Virus record (IMG/VR): IMGVR_UViG_3300050821_006770
Coordinates: 1 to 22,486 of that record
Source of the DNA: a virus
Direction: 5' to 3' (one strand)
DNA: 22,486 nucleotides
The position numbers and the translations under genes are program-made. The notes beneath the pieces are model-generated. The model was not told where the DNA came from and made no database searches. It saw only the letters and a list, made by a program, of their open reading frames with translations. Below are positions 13,297-20,823 of the stretch, piece by piece (the first letter of the stretch is position 1; every line of letters starts with the position of its first letter).

Positions 13297-13916
13297 GCCG
13301 GGACCTCCCTCGGTAGACTCACGAACGACAGAACCCCGCTCGCGACCTCGGTCGTCTGCCAAACGCACTCACCCGCGTCATCTGTCGCGAGCCGGGCGAA
13401 GGTTAAAAAGGAAATCAGGACCGACGCGTCGACGACGTTCCCGTCAAGCGGAGTTTCCAGCGTGAGCGATTCGAAGGGCCCACCGTCCCATGTGGCGTCG
13501 ACGATGCGATGGAAATATTTCGCGGAGCCGTCCAGCATCATGATCGCGATGTCGCGCCGGGCGAGGTTCCAGAATGAAAAGCGCGAATACCCGCACGCTT
13601 TGATTTCAAGGACGGACGCGCCCGCCGCGGCCGGAGCGTACAAGCGGAAATCGGCTTGCCAGGTCGGCAACCAAAAACCAACGAGCCGCCCTTTGCACGA
13701 GGCCAGGAACGCCCGGAACGCGAGGACCTCGGACCGCTGTTCGAACAGGTACGCAAGCGCATCCATCTCGAGGGTGGTCACACCGCTCCGGTCAATGACG
13801 GTTTCTTTCCCCGGACCGGGGTCGAGTTTTTGCAGCGACCGCCGGAACGAATCTTTCGGATCCGCGATGGCGTTTGGCTCCGCGTCCCACACGGTCGCGC
13901 TTCGATACGTCGTCAT
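13293..13916 (-). CDS. Distal tail-like phage protein (207 residues)
   Basis: Sits immediately before the hub gene, where the distal tail protein or DUF2460-type protein lies in related phages and gene-transfer agents. The segment FRAFLASCKGRLVGFWLPTW (68-87) resembles a recurrent phage tail motif in which a short loop precedes FWLP(T/S)W, followed by beta-rich repeats. The protein is beta-rich with no membrane helix. The ATG at 13916 overlaps the previous stop (ATGA) and has GAGGT close upstream. It probably forms a ring between tube and hub. The exact family is not settled by eye. Confidence 0.72.
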   Translation of the reverse strand: MTTYRSATVWDAEPNAIADPKDSFRRSLQKLDPGPGKETVIDRSGVTTLEMDALAYLFEQRSEVLAFRAFLASCKGRLVGFWLPTWQADFRLYAPAAAGASVLEIKACGYSRFSFWNLARRDIAIMMLDGSAKYFHRIVDATWDGGPFESLTLETPLDGNVVDASVLISFLTFARLATDDAGECVWQTTEVASGVLSFVSLPREVPA

Positions 13917-14962
13917 ACGACCTCAACCTCGAACACGACCTCGGCCTCGACGGTTTCTTGGTTCTTGCGCAGCAGGTCCACTTTGTCGGCGAGCCGCCCG
14001 CGCCGGATCGGGACGACCCACGTCCGCCCGTCGGCGGCCCAGGCGTTTTGCAGCAAGCCGGAAAGCGACGCGCCCCCGACGACGAGCGCCGCGAGGGTCA
14101 CAACTTCGACCGTGAGCGCGTCCCGCCATAGGACCGCGTATCCGCCTGGTGCAAACTCGCGCTCGCTCCAATCGAAGGAAATCGCGGCGTCGCCCGGCTC
14201 GACAGGGAGCAACAAGGGTTGCTTGTCGGGCCAAAACGGAACCCCGAAAAGGTACTGTTGCCATGCCAGCAGCAAGCCCTCAAGGAATGCCGTTTCCCGG
14301 CCCGTGGGCAAGACTTTGAACTTTACGCGGGATCTTGGGAGGGTCCGCAATTGGACGCGCTGTTCGGCGTCCGTGAGGCCCTTCAGCACATCCGTTAACC
14401 AGACTTGGGGCGTCTCTGAGATTCCCGCGTCCCAATCCGCCTCGATGGAGAAAACCGCGAGCCGTTGCCCGAGGGCGACGAGCGTCGTCCCATCGAAGCC
14501 GGAAAACACGAAATCAAACGACTCGTCGATGACGGGGTCGCCCGCACCAGGGAACGTGAGAATCGCGGCGACGACCGACATCGCCGGGATGCCGACCGGG
14601 AACACGAAAGCCGGAACGACCGCCGACCCTGGTCCCGATACCGTGATGCCGGACATAACCCGCGCGACAGCCCGGAACGTGTTCCGAATATCGACTTCGA
14701 CTTCCTGTTGCGTAAAGACGCTGCCCAAGTTCGCGACGCTCGGGGTAATGAGAATGCGCTCGAAGATGCGCCCGCCGATCTGTTCCTCGACCCATCCCGC
14801 CGAGTTGCGCCGAGCTGGTGCCGCAGGACTCCCTACCGCTCCGGAGCCGGATCGAGCGTTCCGAAGCCTCGCGAGCGCGGAGCCGGCCGCGGGCGTGAAC
14901 CCGTGCGCCGTGTCGCTCGCGCTCATCCGCGAGAACGTTTCGAGATTGCCGTCCGTGTTCAT
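13913..14962 (-). CDS. Putative minor tail protein (349 residues)
   Basis: Virion protein of unknown exact function. The N-terminal 60 residues are low-complexity and alanine/serine rich; the remainder is beta-rich. A stretch with QQYLFGVPFWPDKQPLLLPV resembles the FWLP segment of the next gene, so the two may be related ring or baseplate-like tail-tip parts. The ATG at 14962 overlaps the preceding stop (ATGA) with a weak AAGAAAG ribosome site; a second in-frame ATG at 14926 is an alternative start. Size and place fit a tail-tip component. Confidence 0.72.
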   Translation of the reverse strand: MNTDGNLETFSRMSASDTAHGFTPAAGSALARLRNARSGSGAVGSPAAPARRNSAGWVEEQIGGRIFERILITPSVANLGSVFTQQEVEVDIRNTFRAVARVMSGITVSGPGSAVVPAFVFPVGIPAMSVVAAILTFPGAGDPVIDESFDFVFSGFDGTTLVALGQRLAVFSIEADWDAGISETPQVWLTDVLKGLTDAEQRVQLRTLPRSRVKFKVLPTGRETAFLEGLLLAWQQYLFGVPFWPDKQPLLLPVEPGDAAISFDWSEREFAPGGYAVLWRDALTVEVVTLAALVVGGASLSGLLQNAWAADGRTWVVPIRRGRLADKVDLLRKNQETVEAEVVFEVEVV

Positions 14963-15915
14963 ACTTTCTTAATTGCGTACCCGTATCCGTATCCAGGGAA
15001 AAGAACGTAATTGTCCGCACCGATGGAGAAAGTCCCCGCCGGGCCGAACCCATGCCCGACAGCGTTTGTTAAAAAGACGTTGGGAACCGAACCGAGCAGC
15101 GACGAGCCGCCCGCATCCCTCGCCGCGTAAATATCGACCGGGACGAGCACGGCCTGCGAGTTGAGCAGCGACGGCGCGAGCCGGGCGTAACCTACCGCCC
15201 AGTCCGGGACATCGGTCGGCGGTCCCGCCGCCCCAAATCCGGTGTAACAAATCTTTCCGGTCACGTTTTGCGCGGAGAGCGCACACCCGAGCCATTTCGA
15301 AACGAACGCATCCACGTCGGCGCGAACAAAACCGGTCGGCAATCCATTGACGCTAAAAGGACAATCGCCGAAGACGTTCGGGGTTGCGTCGTCCGTTTGG
15401 ATTCCCGTGCGGTAGGTCTGGGCGAAAAAATACCGCCCGTCGCTCCATGCTCCCGCCTTCGCGAGCGCCGGACCCCAACCGAAGGCCGAGAAATTGAGCG
15501 ACCGCCGTTCCAGCACGACGACAACGTTGTCGCTCGCGTCGGAGAATGCAAAAAAGCGCCCGTAAGGGGTTGGGAAATTAAGCGTCGACACGGCGACCAT
15601 CGCCCGCATGGGCCGCACATCGTGCGGGCCGCCGGGTTGCGTCAAATAACTTTGGGCGGCGTCGTAGCTGTCGGATAGATACAGGAACAACCCATTGCAA
15701 CCGATGACCGCATAGTCGGGAACCAAGTCACCGTCGCCGATGGCGGTTTGCAGATTCACATACACCGCGCCCTTGGATAAGTGCGCCCGCTTGCCCCCGG
15801 CGTTGCCGTTCACGGTCGGAACCATGTTCACGGTCCAACCCAACCCCGCGAGCCAGGTCACGAGTTGCCCCACCAGGTCAATAATGTCGGTCGTCGTTCC
15901 CTGCAAAAATGCCAT
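14959..15915 (-). CDS. Putative virion tail protein of unknown function (318 residues)
   Basis: Unrecognised. It begins with a helix, MAFLQGTTTDIIDLVGQLV, has beta-rich patches, aromatic and glycine content and several short loops, and ends glycine/tyrosine-rich (FPGYGYGYAIKKV). It starts 6 bases after the previous stop, with GAGG 6 bases before the ATG, and its own stop overlaps the next start. The location between tape measure and hub, and the similar size of its neighbour, argue for a tail-tip part. The opening helix followed by a globular body recurs in several such tail proteins. Confidence 0.7.
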   Translation of the reverse strand: MAFLQGTTTDIIDLVGQLVTWLAGLGWTVNMVPTVNGNAGGKRAHLSKGAVYVNLQTAIGDGDLVPDYAVIGCNGLFLYLSDSYDAAQSYLTQPGGPHDVRPMRAMVAVSTLNFPTPYGRFFAFSDASDNVVVVLERRSLNFSAFGWGPALAKAGAWSDGRYFFAQTYRTGIQTDDATPNVFGDCPFSVNGLPTGFVRADVDAFVSKWLGCALSAQNVTGKICYTGFGAAGPPTDVPDWAVGYARLAPSLLNSQAVLVPVDIYAARDAGGSSLLGSVPNVFLTNAVGHGFGPAGTFSIGADNYVLFPGYGYGYAIKKV

Positions 15916-15921
15916 AGAACC

Positions 15922-17061
15922 TCATGCCAGTTTGACGGCGCAATAGTCGTGCTCCGTCGTTCTGAAAATGTTTTGCACGACGAGCCACTGGACGCGGTTG
16001 ATCGTGACCGTGTTCTCTGAAACTTGGTTGTACCCGGTCACGAAGGCCACGCCGTCGGGCTCGCCGAAACAGTTCGGCGCGTCCTCTGTAAGCAGAATGG
16101 GAATGAGCGAATAGGAACCGTCGAGGTTCTCGCGCACGGCGAGCGCCCCTTGCCCATAGGGCCACACGCCGCCCCCGCCTCCAAACGAGGCCGCGAACCC
16201 GCGCCAAACTCCATCGGGACGGCGCAACTTAAGTTGCGCCGGAATATCGTTCGCGGGGGTTTGCGAACCGAACGGAAACCCGATGTGCTCGTTTCCGTTG
16301 TAGGACCAACGCCAACGCCCATCGCCCACGGGCGGCGGACTGGCGGCCCAATTCATCGAGCCGCCGACCGCGAGCGGGTAAGGGAATTGCGACGGAGACG
16401 CGTACTCGTTGATGAGGCCGAGGTAAGCGAGTTCGTAATTCGTCGAAACTTTGACGACGACGACGACCCGGCGACCGTTCGCAATGAACCAGTAAGGCAA
16501 CGCGCCCACGCGCAGCAAGGGCAGAATCGTGTCGGTCATCGCGCCAGGTTGGGTTGTGAAAGTCTGCGCGGATGAATACCCGTAGAACCCGCCGAGCCGG
16601 AGGTCGTCGTAATCGCCGCCCACATCGGAGAATCGACTCGCGCCGACGAGGACGTTCCCGGTCCCGTCGTTGCCCGGTGCGGACCAAATGTACTCGGTGC
16701 TGGCGACCGATTCGAGAGCCGACCAGGGCGGCGTCATGGCGAACGAAATCACGTCGCCCGCGATGAACGCCACGCCCCCGGCGGTGATCGTGAAATGCGC
16801 GACCGCCGAAACAAACGCGACGCCCACGGTCGCGACCCCGAGCGAACCAGACACGCTGCCAACGACGGCGAAGTGCGTCGCGTCGGTCGCTGTTGCCGTG
16901 ATGGTTTCGACGACGCTCGCGGCTGTTCCGATTAGGGCCCCGATGGTTCCGTTCCCGGTCCCCGTGTATTGGGGATCGAGAGAATGCCCGAGGGTAAGGA
17001 ACGCGTTCAACGCATCGAGCAACGCGCCGACGTTGGCGGCGCTTCCAGTCTGGACGGACAT
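15922..17061 (-). CDS. Putative tail protein with inserted decoration-like domain (379 residues)
   Basis: First gene after the tape measure (2-base gap; AAGGGGT ribosome site). Residues about 35-110 form a beta-rich insert with GNGTIGALIG, ATDATHF (58-64) and FTITAGGVAFIAGDVISF. The same kind of insert, with ATDATHF and a GD-F-F-T-V end, occurs in the large tail-tip protein; such modules are common decorations on phage tail proteins. The rest is beta-rich with a glycine run (ASFGGGGGVWPYG) and ends in an unrecognised fold. It shares ENLDGSYS with the tail-tip protein, a motif typical of tail-tip domains. Role: structural, unassigned. Confidence 0.72.
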   Translation of the reverse strand: MSVQTGSAANVGALLDALNAFLTLGHSLDPQYTGTGNGTIGALIGTAASVVETITATATDATHFAVVGSVSGSLGVATVGVAFVSAVAHFTITAGGVAFIAGDVISFAMTPPWSALESVASTEYIWSAPGNDGTGNVLVGASRFSDVGGDYDDLRLGGFYGYSSAQTFTTQPGAMTDTILPLLRVGALPYWFIANGRRVVVVVKVSTNYELAYLGLINEYASPSQFPYPLAVGGSMNWAASPPPVGDGRWRWSYNGNEHIGFPFGSQTPANDIPAQLKLRRPDGVWRGFAASFGGGGGVWPYGQGALAVRENLDGSYSLIPILLTEDAPNCFGEPDGVAFVTGYNQVSENTVTINRVQWLVVQNIFRTTEHDYCAVKLA

Positions 17062-17063
17062 TG

Positions 17064-19727
17064 CTAACCCCTTACGCCGAGTGCGGCACCCGCCGCTTTG
17101 CGGTTCAAATCCAAATGTTTCACCAGGACCCGACCGAAGTCGGGATGGGCGCTGATGTGTTTCAAAACAAGCCCGTAATCGAGGCCAACGGTCATTTGCG
17201 CTTGCGGACTCGACTCGCGCCCCCCGGTAACGAAGCCGCCCTCGACGATGCCGCCTTGCGCAAAGCCGGGGTTCCGGGATCGCGCGAGGCGCGGAGTGAC
17301 CAGGCCAGAGTTAATGGTCTGCAGCAACTCGCGAATGCCCGGCTGCTTCACAGCTGCAGCGCGCACCACGTATTCGCCTGTCGACGCCCAAATCGGAACG
17401 CTGTCGCTCGTTCCCGTGCCGGGCCCGTGGATCTCGCCCCCGGCCGCTTTTTCCGATCCCGCCAGTCCCGAGAGGAATCCCATAAACCCGCCGCCCCCGT
17501 CGTCACCGCCCGCAGAGGTCAGCTTTGCCTGCAGCTTCGCCTGGATCATCTTCATCATCAGCTGCTGGAACATCTGCGCCATGCTGGAGGCGACGTCCAT
17601 CGCCAGGCCCTTCATGGCGTCGCCGAAATTCTTGGCTTCGAAAATCCCCTTGGTGAGGAATTTATTTAGGTCCTTGCCCAGGCTCTTCTCGAGCGCTGCG
17701 CCGACGTCCTTGCTGGAGGTCTTCACCTTGCGGAGCGCGGCGTCGGCATCATCGACCTTGACGCCGAACTGTTCTGTGTCCTTCACCAGTTCCGGAAGGC
17801 CGCTCTGCGTCGCGATCTTTTGCATTTCCGCGTAGAGTGCCTGCAGCGCGGGCAGTTCGTCCTTGTCGAGCTTGATCAACTCGCGGCGCTTTTCCGCCTG
17901 GGAGATCGCGCCCTTCTCAGCCTGGTCGTTGATTCGCTTGCGCGCATCTTCGAGGTGCCGGAGACTGTCCTCCGCTTCTTTCTCCGCCTGCTTGAAGTCG
18001 GCCTCGGCTTTCATGACCCGCTTGAACTCGTCGACCTTGCTGTCGATGTCCGACGTGTTCCCGCCCAGTTCCGTAAGCGCCTTGCGATACTTCTCGGCCT
18101 CGCGGTCGATAGCAGCGATTTCGGCGGCGTGCCCTTTTCCCTGTTTCTCAGCGAGCTTGTCCTCGAAGGCGAGCACTCCCTGGGCGAGCTTCACACGCTC
18201 CGCAGCCTCCTCCAGGACCATGGTTTCGATTGCGCCCTCGCGCTGGATGCGCTGCGCATCGGCCTTCGCCTGCAGTTCCACAATCGTCTTCTGGATCTCC
18301 AGGCGCTTCGCAGGGTCCGATTCGTTTTTCAGAGCAGCCTGCTGCGCCGCGATTTGCTTGTCGAGTGCCGCCTTTTCCTCGTCTGCCAGCGTCTTCGCGA
18401 GGGCGCGGCGAGTCGCGTAGTACTGCGTCACGGATTCGATGCCCAGGTTCCAGCGCTCTTTTTCAAACTCCGCCGCGGCCCGGTTCGTTTCCTTGTCGAC
18501 CTCGAGGATCGCGCGCGCCTGCTCCATCTCGAGGCCGGTCTTGGCTCTTGCCAGGCGCTCCGCGGCGGAGATCTGCGCCGCGCTCCGGACCTCAACATCG
18601 TGCTCTGCTGCCTTGATCGCCCCGGCGGTCTTCTCCGACTTTGCGGCCTCGTCCCCGGCGTTCATCGCATCGAATAGGGCTTTGCGCTCCTGCTTGAAAT
18701 CCGCGATGGCCTGGGCGACGTCCTCCTTCTCCTCCGCCCTGATGCGTTTGAAATCGCGGAAGGGGTGCCAGCTGCCGAGCACCTTTCCCGCTGCGCGCGC
18801 GTCGGCAAACATGACGTCCATAACCTCGCGGGCCTTGGTCATGGCATACACAAACCCGAAGACTTCGTTCTTCGTGGTCTCGCCGATTTTCGTTCCCAAC
18901 TCTTTGATCGAGTTCCCACCGTCCCTAGCACCGGTAGAGAACGACACCAGCGCTCCCGCGAGGCTCGTGATGGAAGGGAGCAGGCCTTCGGTGAATTGCA
19001 TGGCCAGGCCCTGGCCCGCGAGCTTTAAATCGCCCAGAGTCTCTTCCGCTTCCTTCGCCTCCTTGATGGCGTTGTCGCTGAGCAGGTCACCGAACGACTG
19101 CAGCTTGTCTTTCAATTTGTCGAAGCCCTGCCCGCCCAGCTGGTCGATCACGGGGAGCAACTCGAGGCCGGCCTTCCCGAACAGGTCGGTCGTGATCTTC
19201 GCGCGCTGACTACCCGCGCTCATCTTCGCCAGGCCGTCGACGATCTTGTGCAGCTTCTCGTCCGTGGTTAGACCGTTCAACGCCTTGGCGGAGCCGAGAA
19301 GGATCTGTAGAGACGTGGTGGCTTTAGCGCTGCCCTGCTGCAGGTTCCCCATTGCTTTCGCGAACAGGCCCAGGCCCTTGCTGACCGTCTCCTGGCTCAC
19401 ATCCACGCGCTTAGCAGCCGCGGCCCACACCTGCAGCGACACCGCGGAGAGCCCAGTCTTCTCCTGCAGCTTTCCCATGCTCGCAGCAAAGTCGAGTGAC
19501 CCCTCCACCGCGCCCTTGATGCCTTCGAAAGCGCGGAATGCCGTCTCGTAGCCCAGGAATTCCGCGGCGAGCGAATGCGCTGCGTCCTTCAGCTGGTTGA
19601 ACCCGGCACTCGCGTCGACCGCGCTCTGCTTGGATTTGCCAGCTTCTTGCTGCACGCGGCGGAACGCGTTGACGACTTCCTGCTGGCCCTCTGCGCTCAG
19701 TCGAACTCGGTAGTCTTTTGTCGGCAT
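17064..19727 (-). CDS. Tail tape measure protein (887 residues)
   Basis: Sets the tail length and is ejected ahead of the DNA. Length, position right after the chaperone frames and composition all fit. The N-terminal 300 residues are helical and alanine/lysine rich (KDYRVRLSAEGQQEVVNAFR near the start), the middle (about 340-620) is a long coiled coil, and the C-terminal part holds GPGTGTSDSVPIWASTGEYVV (quoted in part; about 768-788), a lambda gpH-type signature. At about 0.15 nm per residue it would give a tail near 130 nm; that is inference. The ATG at 19727 has an AAGGA site 9 bases upstream and follows the -1 frame stop by 3 bases. No peptidase or lysozyme domain is visible in it. Confidence 0.9.
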   Translation of the reverse strand: MPTKDYRVRLSAEGQQEVVNAFRRVQQEAGKSKQSAVDASAGFNQLKDAAHSLAAEFLGYETAFRAFEGIKGAVEGSLDFAASMGKLQEKTGLSAVSLQVWAAAAKRVDVSQETVSKGLGLFAKAMGNLQQGSAKATTSLQILLGSAKALNGLTTDEKLHKIVDGLAKMSAGSQRAKITTDLFGKAGLELLPVIDQLGGQGFDKLKDKLQSFGDLLSDNAIKEAKEAEETLGDLKLAGQGLAMQFTEGLLPSITSLAGALVSFSTGARDGGNSIKELGTKIGETTKNEVFGFVYAMTKAREVMDVMFADARAAGKVLGSWHPFRDFKRIRAEEKEDVAQAIADFKQERKALFDAMNAGDEAAKSEKTAGAIKAAEHDVEVRSAAQISAAERLARAKTGLEMEQARAILEVDKETNRAAAEFEKERWNLGIESVTQYYATRRALAKTLADEEKAALDKQIAAQQAALKNESDPAKRLEIQKTIVELQAKADAQRIQREGAIETMVLEEAAERVKLAQGVLAFEDKLAEKQGKGHAAEIAAIDREAEKYRKALTELGGNTSDIDSKVDEFKRVMKAEADFKQAEKEAEDSLRHLEDARKRINDQAEKGAISQAEKRRELIKLDKDELPALQALYAEMQKIATQSGLPELVKDTEQFGVKVDDADAALRKVKTSSKDVGAALEKSLGKDLNKFLTKGIFEAKNFGDAMKGLAMDVASSMAQMFQQLMMKMIQAKLQAKLTSAGGDDGGGGFMGFLSGLAGSEKAAGGEIHGPGTGTSDSVPIWASTGEYVVRAAAVKQPGIRELLQTINSGLVTPRLARSRNPGFAQGGIVEGGFVTGGRESSPQAQMTVGLDYGLVLKHISAHPDFGRVLVKHLDLNRKAAGAALGVRG

Positions 19728-19730
19728 TTT

Positions 19731-19970
19731 TCAGTCCTTCAAGATCTCGGGCGGCTCGGGCATCGGTTTATTGGTGCGGCCGCCCGCTGTCAGAATTGCC
19801 CAGAACACAAGTTCTAGTTCGAAGTCGTGACGCGCCTCTTTTCGGAGCGCGTCCAGGAACGCGTAAAGAGCCTCTTCAAGTGAGCAGCGAGCCAATGCCA
19901 GGTACCGGGTGGGATCGGGGCCTGCAAGAGTCCGGATGAGATCACCCCAAGGGCTGAATCTATCGATGAC
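19731..19970 (-). CDS. Tail assembly chaperone, -1 frameshift extension (GT-like)
   Basis: The -1 frame relative to the chaperone gene runs open from far upstream to a stop at 19731, 3 bases before the tape measure ATG. It lacks a good start of its own. From about 19960 it has protein-like character: PWGDLIRTLAGPDPTRYLAL, then SLEEALYAFLDALRKEARHD and FELELVFWAILTAGG. The usual arrangement is a fusion of the upstream protein with this part by -1 slippage, acting as a chaperone for the tape measure. I found no standard XXXYYYZ heptamer; a candidate is CGAAAAG at 19838-19844, and another possible region is 19945-19953. The start coordinate given is approximate and the slip site is unresolved. 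Confidence 0.62.
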   Translation of the reverse strand, partial: VIDRFSPWGDLIRTLAGPDPTRYLALARCSLEEALYAFLDALRKEARHDFELELVFWAILTAGGRTNKPMPEPPEILKD

Positions 19971-20398
19971 GTCGCTGCTGGCCGGGGTGTTGCCGTTTCT
20001 TCCGTCGAAGCATCGTGCGAAACGGCGAATGAGAACAGCCCGGCCTGACAGAAACCCGCGAGCAGGGTCACCACAAGCTGGCGGATCTGCAGCTTGTCGT
20101 CGGGAGCGGTGAGCTTGCGGACGAAGGACGCGGTCGCGACACCAGTCAGCGGAATCCACTCTGGGTCAGCGATGTCCTCGGGAATGATGAAAGTGCCGAC
20201 GAGATCGGACGCGTGGCCGGAGCTGATCACCTGCGACACGAGGCGCACGGCGAAGTCGTCGTAGCTCTCGCCCTCTTGCTGCGCTGCCCCGTCCAGCCCC
20301 GCTTGCGCCAGGAGTTGCATGACGGTGAAGTCGTGCTCCACCGTGGAATTTATGATTGCGCGGAATTTTCTCCCGCCAAGTTCGATGATCTCCGCCAT
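19814..20398 (-). CDS. Tail assembly chaperone (gpG-like), 194 residues
   Basis: Lies between major tail protein and tape measure, the fixed location of lambda gpG-type tail chaperones, which coat the tape measure during tail assembly. The first 125 or so residues look like an ordinary globular protein (FRAIINSTVEHDFTVMQLLA, a loop with TEETATPRP). The last 40 residues (WHWLAAHLKRLFTRSWTRSE and on) are tryptophan/arginine-rich and look less natural than the overlapping -1 frame, supporting a shift before its stop at 19814. The ATG at 20398 has GGGAG about 10 bases upstream. The assignment rests on position and frame overlap, not a known motif. Confidence 0.72.
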   Translation of the reverse strand: MAEIIELGGRKFRAIINSTVEHDFTVMQLLAQAGLDGAAQQEGESYDDFAVRLVSQVISSGHASDLVGTFIIPEDIADPEWIPLTGVATASFVRKLTAPDDKLQIRQLVVTLLAGFCQAGLFSFAVSHDASTEETATPRPAATSSIDSALGVISSGLLQAPIPPGTWHWLAAHLKRLFTRSWTRSEKRRVTTSN

Positions 20399-20433
20399 CG
20401 TTTTGGTTCTCCCTCTGCTATAGCTTTGCGGTT

Positions 20434-20470
20434 TCGCACCTGGTGCGATCGCGCTCGCCGGCGAGCTCGC
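20434..20470. repeat. Palindrome-rich segment upstream of tail chaperone
   Basis: TCGCACC/GGTGCGA (20434-20448, single central base), GCTCGCCGGCGAGC (20453-20466, perfect 14-bp palindrome) and GCGAGCTCGC (20461-20470) lie within 40 bases of the chaperone leader. They have no T-run, so are not a clear terminator. They may form RNA structures that set chaperone translation, or bind protein. Confidence 0.45.
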
Positions 20471-20545
20471 CTGGCGGGCGTTAAGGGCGCGTGTTTAAAG
20501 GGCGTTTCTCTCATTCGCTTGCAGCTAAGGTGCAGAGCCCCTGGG

Positions 20546-20573
20546 CTAGAAATCTAGATTGCTAGCAACCTAG
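20546..20573. repeat. Four CTAG tetranucleotides at exact 8-bp spacing
   Basis: CTAG at 20546, 20554, 20562 and 20570. Two 10-bp perfect palindromes, AATCTAGATT (20551-20560) and TTGCTAGCAA (20559-20568), share their ends, and the last CTAG covers the stop codon of the small membrane gene. CTAG is usually rare in bacterial DNA, so the spacing is notable. Function unknown. Confidence 0.5.
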
Positions 20574-20761
20574 TGGAGCAGGCTGATGGCTTTCACCGGA
20601 TAGGTCAGCAGGAACGCCAGCAGCCCAACCCAGAACATTGCAAAGCCTGCCTTGTTCCACTTCATGTTCATCGGGCTCGGCGGTGGAGTGGTGGGAAGGC
20701 CGGTCAGCAGGAACAGCAGCAGCCCTGCCACGCAAACAGCGAGAGCGAGATACATCGACAT
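20570..20761 (-). CDS. Small membrane protein between tail tube and tail chaperone (63 residues)
   Basis: Two membrane helices, LALAVCVAGLLLFLLTGL (about 5-22) and GFAMFWVGLLAFLLTYPV (about 39-56), with a proline-rich polar loop between. The ATG at 20761 has AGAGGTG about 6 bases upstream, and the gene is preceded by the major tail protein terminator. A small membrane protein at this place is an odd insertion in a structural operon. It might be a lysogenic-conversion cargo gene, superinfection exclusion factor or lysis helper. No family is recognised. Confidence 0.65.
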   Translation of the reverse strand: MSMYLALAVCVAGLLLFLLTGLPTTPPPSPMNMKWNKAGFAMFWVGLLAFLLTYPVKAISLLH

Positions 20762-20775
20762 AGATCACCTCTGCG

Positions 20776-20807
20776 AACAAAACTGCGGGCCGGGGACACC
20801 GGCCCGC
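20776..20807 (-). terminator. Intrinsic terminator after the major tail protein
   Basis: Perfect 9-bp stem GCGGGCCGG (20785-20793) with CCGGCCCGC (20799-20807) and a 5-base loop. On the minus strand it is followed by AGTTTTGTTC. It lies 17 bases after the major tail protein stop and probably reduces read-through, so that the highly expressed tail tube gene exceeds its downstream neighbours. Confidence 0.78.
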
Positions 20808-20823
20808 GGCCTACAGGAAAAAA

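Noticed and set aside
13656-14972. Long plus-strand open frame of about 438 codons opposite the tail genes
   Set aside because: It lies wholly opposite two well-supported minus-strand genes with coupled starts; the translation is arginine/serine/proline-rich with no motif. GC-rich DNA often gives such shadows.
17820-18677. Plus-strand open frame of 285 codons opposite the tape measure
   Set aside because: A leucine/arginine-rich shadow of the coiled-coil region with no start context.
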